Position numbers and translations under genes: made by a program. A DNA stretch of 64,000 nt, taken from positions 258,459 through 322,458 of the forward strand of contig CAWEVI010000050.1 in assembly GCA_963812475.1 (NCBI GenBank), given 5' to 3'. Shown here piece after piece: positions 18,044 to 26,633 of the stretch. A model generated the notes under the pieces. The model did no database searches and was not told where the DNA came from. It worked only from the letters and a program-made list of their open reading frames with translations. Positions within the stretch are counted from its first letter, which is position 1. Every line of letters starts with the position of its first letter. This DNA is from JAMXLO01 sp963812475. Lineage in GTDB: Bacteria > Pseudomonadota > Alphaproteobacteria > Acetobacterales > Acetobacteraceae.

Positions 18044-19237
18044 TCAGACCGGCACAGTCCGCCCATCGTATTCGTAGAGCCAGTCGTAACGCGCCTCCAT
18101 CGCGCGCGGCGCGAATTCCCGCTCCATGAAGGCCTGTGCATGCACAGGATCGGCGAGTTGCGGATTATGGTAACGCGATACGTTTTCCAGTGAGCCACGC
18201 ACGATGCGCGACGTGCGGTCGAGCCGGGCGGTTTCATAGCGATGCAGTGCCTCGGCAACGTCGGAATACGCCTCCAGGCAGCGCGCCAGGACCATGCCGT
18301 CCTCGATCGCCATGTTTGCGCCCTGCGCCAGGAAGGGCAGGGTGGGATGGCACGCATCGCCAATCAGGCTCACGCGACCGACCGACCAGTGCGGCAGCGG
18401 CTCCCGCCCGAGCATCGCCCATTTGTAAGGGATGTCGATGGCATCGACGATCGCCAGCACGTCCTCGTGCCAACGCGCGAAGTCCTGGCGGCACTCCGCC
18501 ACCGTGCCGGCCTCCGACCAGCTCTCGATCAGCCAGTCGTCGCGCTCGATCGCGGTGACGAAGTTCAGCAGTTCGCCGCGGCGCAGCGGGTAGGTGACGA
18601 TATGGCCGTGCGGGCCGATCCAGGTCATGCCGTATTGCTGGCGGAGCCGTGCTGGCAGGCGTTCCATCGGCACCACCGCACGCCATGCCATGAAGCCGGT
18701 GAACGTGGCACGTGCGCCGCCAAATAGCGCCTCGCGAATTTGTGAATGGACGCCGTCGGCGCCGATCAGCGCATCACCACGCACGCTCTCGCCGCTCGCC
18801 AGCTTCAATGTCACGCCGGTCGCATATTGCTCGAAGCCGATGCAATGCGCGCCGACATGCACCGCTGCGGGCGCGCGTTCGGCGAGTGCCTCGACCAGTG
18901 CGCGATGAAAGTCGCCTCGATGCACCAGCCAGTATGGCGAGCCATAGCGTGAGACGGCATTGGCGCCGAGATCCTGCACGCGCCAGGCCTGGCCGGTGTT
19001 GAACAGCCGCATTTCCTTGGCGGTCGGCACGGAGGCGATCGCCTCCAACGCCGGTTGCAGGCCAAGCTCGCACAACACCCGCGAGCCATTCGGCGAAATC
19101 TGGACGCCGGCGCCAAGTTCGCGCAGTTCCGCGGCCTGCTCATACAGAGCGACCTCAAAACCGCGTTGCAGCAATGCCAGCGCGGCGACGATACCGCCTA
19201 TGCCGGCGCCGGCGATCAGAATGCGTGGGCTGCCCAA
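18044..19237 (-). CDS. FAD-dependent monooxygenase (salicylate / 3-hydroxybenzoate hydroxylase-like)
   Basis: A group A flavin hydroxylase of 397 residues, expected to hydroxylate an aromatic ring with NAD(P)H and O2. Motifs in order: I-A-G-A-G-I-G-G-I-V-A-A-L-A-L (FAD Rossmann), G-A-G-V-Q-I-S-P-N-G, the I-G-A-D-G-V-H-S-Q-I-R motif, and G-D-A-C-H-P-T-L-P-F-L-A-Q-G-A-N near residue 290. The start is a TTG at 19237 behind GAGG, unusual but needed to keep the first beta strand. It is the first gene of the Liv operon, 16 bases from the binding protein, so its substrate may be what that transporter brings in. Confidence 0.85.
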   Translation of the reverse strand: MGSPRILIAGAGIGGIVAALALLQRGFEVALYEQAAELRELGAGVQISPNGSRVLCELGLQPALEAIASVPTAKEMRLFNTGQAWRVQDLGANAVSRYGSPYWLVHRGDFHRALVEALAERAPAAVHVGAHCIGFEQYATGVTLKLASGESVRGDALIGADGVHSQIREALFGGARATFTGFMAWRAVVPMERLPARLRQQYGMTWIGPHGHIVTYPLRRGELLNFVTAIERDDWLIESWSEAGTVAECRQDFARWHEDVLAIVDAIDIPYKWAMLGREPLPHWSVGRVSLIGDACHPTLPFLAQGANMAIEDGMVLARCLEAYSDVAEALHRYETARLDRTSRIVRGSLENVSRYHNPQLADPVHAQAFMEREFAPRAMEARYDWLYEYDGRTVPV

Positions 19238-19335
19238 GTCCTGGTCCTCATTGCGATCTGGCGATCAGAGCCGGGATAATCGACTGGATGCAAGCCGTGC
19301 GCTATCCTGTCCTGGCAGAACGACGGGAGGAAGAC

Positions 19336-19905
19336 ATGCTGGATCAACCACAAGGCCAGACTGGGGCGAGGCTGCTGGCGGAGGCGCCATTGCGGCTGCA
19401 CCATCACGCCTATGCCGTGAAGGACCAGGAGGCCAACCGGCACTTCATCGAGGACATATTAGGAATTCCCCTGGTCGCAACCTGGTGCGAGCGGGTGTTC
19501 TTCCCTGATGTCGGCCGCGAGGTGGACTTCTGCCACACCTTCTTCGAAATAAAGGATGGCGGTGCGCTGGCATTCTTCCAATACGCCGATGAAGAGGCAT
19601 GGAAGAGCCGGGGGGCCCCTCAGCAGGACGGCGGCGCGCAGCACGTCGCATTCAAGGTGACGCAAGGCACGTTCGATGAGCTGATGCAGCGTGCGACTGC
19701 CGCGGGTATCCCGGTGCGCAAGACCGATCACGGGTTTTGCGTGTCGATGTATCTGAAGTCGCCCGACGGACTGCGGCTGGAATTCACTGTCGACGCGCCG
19801 GATGCCGAGCGGATTGCGGCGATGCGCCGGAAGGACGCGCATTCCGAACTTGCCCGCTGGCTTGCCGGTGACCGCCGTACCAACAACGACGACCGCCCAC
19901 ACTAA
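19336..19905 (+). CDS. VOC (glyoxalase/dioxygenase) superfamily protein
   Basis: A 189-residue protein of the vicinal-oxygen-chelate fold. The two beta-alpha-beta modules are seen from L-R-L-H-H-H-A-Y-A-V-K-D and from Q-H-V-A-F-K-V, with L-K-S-P-D-G-L-R-L-E-F-T near residue 155. Metal ligands would be H (HHHAY), H (QHVAF) and E (LEF), as in ring-cleaving dioxygenases and glyoxalases. ATG at 19336 follows GGGAGGA; a longer open frame upstream overlaps the control region and is not needed. It is divergent from the aromatic-hydroxylase-like gene, which fits a role in ring catabolism, but this is inference. Confidence 0.8.
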   Translation: MLDQPQGQTGARLLAEAPLRLHHHAYAVKDQEANRHFIEDILGIPLVATWCERVFFPDVGREVDFCHTFFEIKDGGALAFFQYADEEAWKSRGAPQQDGGAQHVAFKVTQGTFDELMQRATAAGIPVRKTDHGFCVSMYLKSPDGLRLEFTVDAPDAERIAAMRRKDAHSELARWLAGDRRTNNDDRPH

Positions 19906-19933
19906 ACCCTTCCGGCTTCGCAGGCGAGGGAGT

Positions 19934-20755
19934 TCAACGCACCCTCTCCCGCGAAGCGGGAGGACGCTCGGTCGCGACGCTGCGCATCGCCTCGTCGTGG
20001 ATGGAATGCATGATCCGGCGCTTGATAGCCATGAACGCGCCGCTCGTCAGCATCTCCACGGTGCGCGGCCGCGGCAGATCGATCTCCACCATCTCCTTGA
20101 TCCGACCCGGCCGCGCGGTCATCACATAGATCCGGTTGCCCAACAAAATCGACTCGTCGATGTCATGCGTGATGAACAGCACCGTTTTGTGCGACTGCTG
20201 CCAGATGTCCAGCAGCAGCTCCTGCATCAGCGATCGCGTCTGACTGTCCAGCGCACCAAACGGTTCGTCCATCAGCAAAATCGCCGGATCGTTGGCGAGG
20301 GCTCGTGCCAGCGCCACACGCTGCATCATGCCGCCGGACAGTTGTTTGGGATAAAGCCGCTCGAACCCTTCGAGCCCGACCTGAACGATGAACCGCCGCG
20401 CGATCTCGCGTCGTTGCGTCGCCGGCACACGGCCGATCCGCAATCCGAATTCGACGTTGTCCTGCACGGTAAGCCAGGGGAACAGCGTGTAAGATTGGAA
20501 CACCATACCGCGGTCCTTGCCGGGGCCGCCGACGCGCTCATTGTCCAGATAAATTGCGCCCTCGGTCGGCTCGATCAGTCCCGCGACGAGACGCAGCAAA
20601 CTGGTCTTGCCACAGCCCGACGGTCCGACAATCACCGAAAATTCCTTGTCCTCGACATCGAGCGAGATGTTCTCGAGCGCGGTGACCGGCGCGCCACCCC
20701 TGGAGGCAAAGCGCAGTGCGACGTTCTCGATGTGCAGCTTTGGCGCTTGCCGCAA
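19934..20755 (-). CDS. ABC transporter ATP-binding protein, nitrate/sulfonate/taurine (SsuB/TauB) type
   Basis: An ATPase of 273 residues with G-P-S-G-C-G-K-T-S (Walker A), V-F-Q-S-Y-T-L-F-P-W-L-T (Q-loop), L-S-G-G-M-M-Q-R (signature), I-L-L-M-D-E-P-F-G-A-L-D (Walker B) and F-I-T-H-D (H-loop). V-M-T-A-R-P-G-R-I is typical of the NitT/TauT branch. It starts at a TTG placed one base after the stop of the HpaB-like gene, so translation is probably coupled. It is the last gene of an operon with the SBP (23017), permease (22217) and HpaB (20757) genes. Confidence 0.88.
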   Translation of the reverse strand: MRQAPKLHIENVALRFASRGGAPVTALENISLDVEDKEFSVIVGPSGCGKTSLLRLVAGLIEPTEGAIYLDNERVGGPGKDRGMVFQSYTLFPWLTVQDNVEFGLRIGRVPATQRREIARRFIVQVGLEGFERLYPKQLSGGMMQRVALARALANDPAILLMDEPFGALDSQTRSLMQELLLDIWQQSHKTVLFITHDIDESILLGNRIYVMTARPGRIKEMVEIDLPRPRTVEMLTSGAFMAIKRRIMHSIHDEAMRSVATERPPASRERVR

Positions 20756-20756
20756 C

Positions 20757-22205
20757 CTATAGGACCCGGTCGCTCAACCCGGCCGCCTTCTTCACGAAAC
20801 GCAGGGCTCCATCGAAGTCGAAGTTCATGTAAACCGCGTTCAGATGTGCATACGGCGGCGATTGCGCGAACAACTCGAACGTCAGTCGGTGGCCGGCATA
20901 GTCCGAATTGAGCAGGTCGCGTGCGAAGGCCAGCAGACGGCGACGATCGTCCGCGCTCCACGCCTCGTTCACGGTGTAGAACTTCTCCAGCCAGGGCCTG
21001 GTCTCCGGATCGACAAACGCAGCGTAGTCCGGCGTGACGCATATCTGTCCGCCGCATAGTTCGCGCGCCAGATGCATCATCGCCGGAAGCTTTGTGCACG
21101 CATGCACCCGGCCGGTGAACAGCAGCGATTGATTCGGCATCAGCAGCCCGGCGGGGCTCGGCTGTGCGGTGGCGATCGCGGCGGTCAGGTGCGCATTGAT
21201 CCCCTCGCGATAGCAGGCGAGTTCCGCGAGTTTCTCACGCACGGCCTGCTGCTTGTCCAAGCCGGTCTGGCGCGCATTGAAAAGCGCCGCGCCGATCAGC
21301 ATGTCCGCGAGATACAAAATGCGCTGCGTGTAGGGAAACGCCGAGTAGCGATGTAAGGTCACACGTATGAAGGTCGCAGCGCGGGTATGCCGATAGAACA
21401 GTACATTCTCCCACGGCACCAGCACATCGTCGAACACTATCAGCGTATCCACCTCATCGAAACGATTCGATAACGGATAGTCTTCGACAGGCGCGCGGCC
21501 GGCGAACCCAGTACGGCAGATGTGCTTGATGCCGGGCCAGCCCATGTCGGCGATGAACCCGACCGCGTAATCAGACAGCTTGTCGTCGCCCCAGTTCGCT
21601 ATCGTCGGCTTGACGAAGGCCTGATTTGCATAGGCCGCTGCCGTTTCGTATTTGGCGCCGCGTACCACAATGCCTGCATCCGTCTCCTTCACCGCGTGGA
21701 GCAGCATGTCGGGATCCTGATCCTGTGGTCGCTTGGAGCGGTCGCCCTTCGGATCGGTGTTCGCCGACACATGGAACGGATCTTCTGTCAGAGCCCGCAT
21801 GATGTGCCGCTCGACGTTCTGGCTGAACCGCGGATCGATCTCGTCCAGCACCGACTTGCCGTCCCACAGCGACCACAGCTCGCCGATCGTCTCGTCGCCG
21901 ATCCGCACGACGACCCCACCGACCTCATTGAGCTGCGCATCGACGTAGGCACGCTTGTCCTGCCAGTCCTGCTGTGTTTTCGGCAGTTTCAGCGCAAGAT
22001 TGCAGCGTTCGCCGCTGGCGTCATCGATGTAGGACATCGCCGCGCTGTGCTGTGCCTCGTGCGCCATGTCATACAGCCGGGCGCGCAGTGAAACGATCGG
22101 CCGGAATGCCGGATGCGTGGTTACATCGGCTACGCGCTCGCCGTTGATCCAGACCTGACGGCCATCGCGTAGTGAGTTGAGATACTGCGAGCCGGTTCTG
22201 AGCAT
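20757..22205 (-). CDS. 4-hydroxyphenylacetate 3-monooxygenase family (HpaB-like), large oxygenase
   Basis: A 482-residue FADH2-dependent hydroxylase of the HpaB/HadA/pyoluteorin-halophenol family, which ortho-hydroxylates phenols with flavin supplied by a small reductase. The frame begins MLRTGSQYLNSLRDGR at 22205 behind AAGGAACC. The first domain includes V-W-I-N-G-E-R-V and H-P-A-F-R-P-I-V. Further on are V-V-R-G-A-K-Y-E-T, the D-D-V-L-V-P-W-E-N-V-L strand and a C-terminal D-Y-A-G-H-R-L-T-F-E-L-F. The upstream open frame to 22634 is inside the permease gene. No HpaC-type reductase is seen in the window. It lies between the permease and ATPase genes of an uptake system, so the imported compound is probably its substrate. 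Confidence 0.83.
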   Translation of the reverse strand: MLRTGSQYLNSLRDGRQVWINGERVADVTTHPAFRPIVSLRARLYDMAHEAQHSAAMSYIDDASGERCNLALKLPKTQQDWQDKRAYVDAQLNEVGGVVVRIGDETIGELWSLWDGKSVLDEIDPRFSQNVERHIMRALTEDPFHVSANTDPKGDRSKRPQDQDPDMLLHAVKETDAGIVVRGAKYETAAAYANQAFVKPTIANWGDDKLSDYAVGFIADMGWPGIKHICRTGFAGRAPVEDYPLSNRFDEVDTLIVFDDVLVPWENVLFYRHTRAATFIRVTLHRYSAFPYTQRILYLADMLIGAALFNARQTGLDKQQAVREKLAELACYREGINAHLTAAIATAQPSPAGLLMPNQSLLFTGRVHACTKLPAMMHLARELCGGQICVTPDYAAFVDPETRPWLEKFYTVNEAWSADDRRRLLAFARDLLNSDYAGHRLTFELFAQSPPYAHLNAVYMNFDFDGALRFVKKAAGLSDRVL

Positions 22206-22216
22206 AATTTGGTTCC

Positions 22217-23017
22217 TTAAGGATTTGCCGCCCACGGCAGCAGCCAATTCCGCATCAACTTGAAGAACTGGTCGGTGATCAGGCCCAATAGTCCGATCAC
22301 CATGATGCCTAGGAATATCCTGTCGGTGAACAGCCCGCGCATCGAATTCAGGATGAAGTAGCCCAGGCCCTTGTTGCCCGCGACCAGTTCGGCCACCACG
22401 AGGTAGGTCCAAGCCCAGCCAAGCGTCACTCGCAATGTGTCCATCACACCGGGCAGCGTCGCAGGAATCAGCACGCGCGCGACCACGGTGCGGCGGTTGG
22501 CGCCCAGCGTATAGGATACGTCCAGCAGGTCCTGCGATACGCCGCGCGAGACATCGGCGATCAGGATAAGCTGCTGGAAGAACGTGCCGATGAAGATGAC
22601 GGAGATTTTCTCTTCGATGCCGATGCCGACCCAAAGTATCAGCAATGGGATCAATGCGGAGACCGGAAGGTAGCGGACAAAGTTTGTCACCGGCTCCAGC
22701 GCCGCCTCGACGACCTTGAAGCTTCCCATCAAAATGCCGATTGGCACCGCGAAGATCGAGGCGATGACGAAACCCGACATGATCTCAATGACGCTGACGC
22801 GGGTGTTGGCCAGCAGCGAGCCGTCCGCAAGCCCACTGATCGCCGCCGCCGCCACCTCGTCGGGAGTCGGCAGAAAGTCGCTCCGCACTACACCGCCGTA
22901 CGACAGAGCGCACCACAGCGTCAGGATGGCGACCGCCACCAGCACGCTTACCGTCAGGTAGACGTGCCGAGGAATCTCCTTCTTCGGCGCGAAGTACGCG
23001 TCGAGGAATGATGGCAT
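22217..23017 (-). CDS. ABC transporter permease, nitrate/sulfonate/taurine (SsuC/TauC) type
   Basis: A permease of 266 residues with about six hydrophobic segments and the inner-membrane ABC loop (T-L-G-A-N-R-R-T-V-V-A-R-V-L-I-P-A-T-L-P), the EAA motif that docks with the ATPase. Start M-P-S-F-L-D-A-Y at 23017 overlaps the stop of the binding-protein gene (TGATG). The longer frame upstream lies in that gene and is rejected. It stops 12 bases before the HpaB-like start. Confidence 0.87.
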   Translation of the reverse strand: MPSFLDAYFAPKKEIPRHVYLTVSVLVAVAILTLWCALSYGGVVRSDFLPTPDEVAAAAISGLADGSLLANTRVSVIEIMSGFVIASIFAVPIGILMGSFKVVEAALEPVTNFVRYLPVSALIPLLILWVGIGIEEKISVIFIGTFFQQLILIADVSRGVSQDLLDVSYTLGANRRTVVARVLIPATLPGVMDTLRVTLGWAWTYLVVAELVAGNKGLGYFILNSMRGLFTDRIFLGIMVIGLLGLITDQFFKLMRNWLLPWAANP

Positions 23018-24003
23018 CAATTGCCGATGTAGTTGTAGCTGATCAGGTCCGCTGGGGTTACTTTCACTTGCAACTTCCCGTGGCTCGACCACACGTCGAT
23101 CGCGTCCTGGACGGTTGTGGCGAGCGGGCCTGGCTTGCCCTCGGTGCCAAAGAAAGCCTTGTTGTCGTCGGCACCATAGAACTTGATGCCAGGCAGCGTC
23201 GCCTTGAACTCCTTTGGATCCTTCAGCCAGCCGCCGACGCCCTTGGCCATGATGGCGATGGATTCGTCCGGATTGCTGCGGTAGTAGGCGACAGCCTCAT
23301 TCCATGATCTGACGATGCCGGCGACGTCCTTCTGGTGCGCATTCGCCCAGATCGTTTTGACAATGATGACATCGGTGATCAGGCCCGGCGTGGTGGAGCT
23401 GTCCACCAGCAGGTGCCCGAAATCGGTGGCCTTGCCCTTGCTGAGCCAAGGCTCCCAGGTCACCGCGGCATCGACACGTTTGGCGACGAAGGCGCCGCCT
23501 GCATCACCCGCGGTCATGTTGACGGTATCCAGGTCGGACTCCTTCAGGCCCGCCTTGCCCAGCAGCACGTTCAGGTAGAATTCGGACACCGAGCCTTCGT
23601 TGACAGCGACCTTCCTGCCCTTCAGTTCGGCGATCGTCGCGATGTCCTTGACCGCGACAATGCCGTCGCCGCCGTTGGAATCATCGATCGCCACGATATA
23701 CTGGAAGTCGTTGGGCTTCTTCAAGTAAAGCAGCGCGGTATCGACCGTGCTGGCGATCATCTGGATCTTGTCGGCCATCAGCGTAGGAAAGCGCTCCTTC
23801 GGGTCTTCCATGACGATCAGGTCAACGTCGACGCCGTTCTTCTTGAAGAAACCCTTGTCCTGCGCGATGTAAAGTGGACCGTAGCCTACCCAGGTTGAAT
23901 GTGCGATGTTGATGGTGTCGGCTCGTGCAGTGGCCGCAGCCATGACCGATAGCAGCGTCGTGCCGAAAAGCAGCGCCGCCACTTGCCAAAAGCGTTTCCT
24001 CAT
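23017..24003 (-). CDS. ABC transporter substrate-binding protein (NMT1/SsuA-like)
   Basis: A periplasmic receptor of about 328 residues of the NMT1/THI5/SsuA fold. The signal peptide is MRKRFWQVAALLFGTT and onward, ending A-T-A-R-A-D. The mature protein begins I-N-I-A-H-S-T-W-V-G-Y-G-P-L-Y-I-A-Q-D-K-G-F-F, the typical first strand and helix of this family. A second ATG at 24015 is possible. First gene of the operon SBP-permease-HpaB-ATPase, transcribed away from the divergent operon at 24149. Family ligands include sulfonates, taurine, nitrate and pyrimidine precursors; the HpaB neighbour suggests a phenolic ligand here. Confidence 0.86.
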   Translation of the reverse strand: MRKRFWQVAALLFGTTLLSVMAAATARADTINIAHSTWVGYGPLYIAQDKGFFKKNGVDVDLIVMEDPKERFPTLMADKIQMIASTVDTALLYLKKPNDFQYIVAIDDSNGGDGIVAVKDIATIAELKGRKVAVNEGSVSEFYLNVLLGKAGLKESDLDTVNMTAGDAGGAFVAKRVDAAVTWEPWLSKGKATDFGHLLVDSSTTPGLITDVIIVKTIWANAHQKDVAGIVRSWNEAVAYYRSNPDESIAIMAKGVGGWLKDPKEFKATLPGIKFYGADDNKAFFGTEGKPGPLATTVQDAIDVWSSHGKLQVKVTPADLISYNYIGN

Positions 24004-24148
24004 CGAAGCACCCATTGTTTATTGCCATGTCGCACGGTTATCTTGGCCGGATGCGCCACCTTAGAGCATGGCTCGTTCGGCGGCAATTTGCCGGACCGTG
24101 CTGGATGCGGCGCGCTGGACTTGCTAGGCTGGTCGTCTGCCGCATGGA

Positions 24149-24487
24149 GTGAGCCGGGTCATGCCGGGATCGCAAAATTCGTTGCTCGACGAAGGAACCA
24201 GGGTGCTGAGAGAGCTTGCGACTCAGCAAGGTCTTGCTTACCGCAGCTACGGCGAAGCCTTGCAGCGCTTCGGTGAAGACCAGATCGACTGGAAAGAGTT
24301 GTTCAAGACGTTGGGCGACATCTACTTCAAGGAAGCTGCGCAAGTTGTGTGGAGCCTCATACGGGCGAACACGAATGTCTGCGCCTGGATGCTTTCCGCG
24401 GCTGGTGCGAAACCTGTGCGCCCGGAAGCCGATCCGGGGCATGATGAGACGCCGACGGGCAGACGAGCGCAGCGGGGTCGCGGCTGA
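24149..24487 (+). CDS. small protein of unknown function, first gene of the DUF362-SDR-SRPBCC operon
   Basis: I do not recognise this 112-residue product. It starts at GTG 24149 (or ATG 24161). A mixed helical N-terminal two thirds (L-L-D-E-G-T-R-V-L-R-E-L-A-T and G-E-A-L-Q-R-F-G-E-D-Q-I-D-W-K-E-L-F-K-T-L) precedes a short weakly hydrophobic stretch (Q-V-V-W-S-L-I-R-A-N) and a charged, Arg/Gly-rich tail. No signal peptide or metal-binding cluster is seen. Its stop overlaps the presumed start region of the DUF362 gene, which supports one transcript. The Arg-rich tail may be out of true frame if a further indel is present. Confidence 0.5.
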   Translation: MSRVMPGSQNSLLDEGTRVLRELATQQGLAYRSYGEALQRFGEDQIDWKELFKTLGDIYFKEAAQVVWSLIRANTNVCAWMLSAAGAKPVRPEADPGHDETPTGRRAQRGRG

Positions 24488-26633
24488 GCAACGCCAGACC
24501 GGAAATTCCGAAGCTCGCGGTCGTCGATGATGTGCAATCGACGCAAAACGATCGACTGGCGGCAGCACTGGATCGTGGTGGCTTCTGGGATATTCTTGAA
24601 CGGTCATTGGGTGATAGGCCGGCCGGCGCGCTGCGCGTGGTCATCAAGCCCGAACTCGCCGGCTACACCGCGGCCTCACCGCTGACAACCGACCCCTCTT
24701 TGGTGGAGGTGTTGATCGATTTTTTGTGCGACCGCGGCTTTGTCGATGTCGCAGTGGTGGGGGCAGCCGACACCAGCGCACTCTGGGCGGATAATCGCGA
24801 CCTCCATGCGTTGAGCGACCTGTTGGGGTACCAATTTGTCACGCCGCAGAAACGCACTTACGATATCGTCGATCTCGCCGATGCGGTGGACGAGACGGTC
24901 TTTCCCTTAGGCAGCGCGTTGCACGGCACAGGTATTTCGCGCACCTGGATCGACGCCGATATCCGCATCGTCTTCGCCAAGAACCGGACGGATGAGGAGG
25001 CTGGTTATGCGCTGGGGCTCGACACACTGATCGGTGTCCTGCCGCTCGCCGACAAAACCCTGCATTACCGGCGTCGACGGCATCGCTGGCGACGTTCTGA
25101 CTGCGCTGCTTGCCGTGGCACCGGTCGATTTCGTCCTGATCGATGCGATCGTCAGCACGCATGGTGTGGGTGGCCGACGATCACCCGACCCGATCAGGTA
25201 CGAATACGTTGATCGCGGCATCCGATATCGTGCTGGCAGATTATATCGGTGCATTGAAGATGGATCTCGACCCATGCGTGTCACCAATATTCGCGCAGGT
25301 CCTGCGCAGGCATCCATTGCCGAAACGCTACATCGTGTCCGGTTCGCTCGCGCCGTATGCCGGCTGGCACAATGTCCCTTTGCCTTTGCTCCGATCGACG
25401 CAGGCGCGCGCCGGCGCGGTGACCTTCGATCGCCTGATCGAGCCGTGGTTGCAGTTGCTCGATCCCGAACTGTTTCCGTTGAAGAACCCGCTGGATGCGC
25501 GAATGAATGCGACACTGGCCGATTTCTTCTCGGACGCCGACGAAAGTCCGACAAGCCAAGGGCTGTTGGTCGTTGCAAACCTGCTGCTCTGTATGTTTGG
25601 GCAGGTCGTCGAATTGTATCGAACGATGTTCGACAAGGATGGATTGCATCGCCGCTCAGTGCCGCTCGGATTTGACGTGTCCGCAATCGAGGATGGTGCG
25701 TTCGAGAGACTGGTGAACGAACTGGCCCAGCTTGAACCCATCGCAGCCGGTGCGCCCGGAATGTCCGACGGTTTGCGATGGCGCTATGTCGAGAACGCCG
25801 TGGTGTTTCACTACAGCAGAACGCTGCCGGTCGGGTTTGACACGTTTGTTCGACGCGTGGATGTTGCGCGCACGATCCAGTACATGAGCGACTATCTGGG
25901 AGGGGTCGTCGTTCCGATTGCGTACGACGAATCAGGCCGTCCTGTTCGTCAGGCGGAACGCAACATCTATCTGCCTCAGCCGAACTACCTCGTGATCTAC
26001 CAGGGCAAGCCGATCAACGTCAGCAAGCTCGAGGTGGTCGAATACCGCTCCGACCGCCACAGGCTGTACTGGAAGACGATGGCTAGCGAGAACGGATCCG
26101 CTACCTACGATGACGGTATTGCGACGTTCGAGCGCACACCGGAAGGAACCTGCATCACCATCGTTGGACGTCAGCTTTTTGCGCTGCCGCTGTTCTGGCA
26201 GGTGTTCGATTTAAATCTCGTGCCAGACATCAAGTCGGCGCTTGTTACGCATGCATACCGCACGTTCTTCGACCGCACTCTGGTGAATTTCGAGGCGCTG
26301 CTGGAAATGCGTGATATTCGTATCGGGCGGCCCGTGGATGAACCAGCCCCGGTCACCGCGGAGCAACTTGTGCGGCTGCTCGGTCGAATTGGCGACATCG
26401 CCGCACCACTGCTGCAACGCGGAATCCATCCATCGGGGTCACAACAAATCGGGGAGCATCGTGAAATCGACACGGACGGCTTCGTTCATGTCCGGCCGTC
26501 ACCGCAATCGCAGCCTGCCGCCGAGGCGACCTTGTCGGACCTAAATCCCTGGGTCGCGGAAATCGCGAAGTTTCTCGGCGGTCTGCTGCAGGCGGCGCAA
26601 CGCGACCTGACGCAACTGGGTCAGCCCGGATGA
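24484..26633 (+). pseudogene. DUF362-type protein with C-terminal lipid-binding-like (SRPBCC) domain; two frameshifts
   Basis: Three frames in succession encode one protein of about 700 residues. The first (to ~25075) has R-V-V-I-K-P-E-L-A-G-Y, V-E-V-L-I-D-F-L, V-V-G-A-A-D-T and V-F-A-K-N-R-T-D, the DUF362 opening. The second (~25075-25160) has G-V-D-G-I-A-G-D-V-L-T-A-L and F-V-L-I-D-A-I. The third has T-N-T-L-I-A-A-S-D-I-V-L-A-D and then a long C-terminal region, with a segment from about 26040 (Y-R-S-D-R-H-R-L-Y-W-K) that resembles SRPBCC/START-like proteins. Each shift fits one extra base. No Fe-S cysteine motif is present, although some DUF362 proteins carry one. The start is uncertain: CTG 24484 overlapping the previous stop, or GTG 24532. 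Function is unknown. Confidence 0.6.

Noticed and set aside
22206..22634. N-terminal extension of the HpaB-like frame
   Set aside because: It lies inside the permease gene, and HpaB homologues start close to MLRTGSQ.
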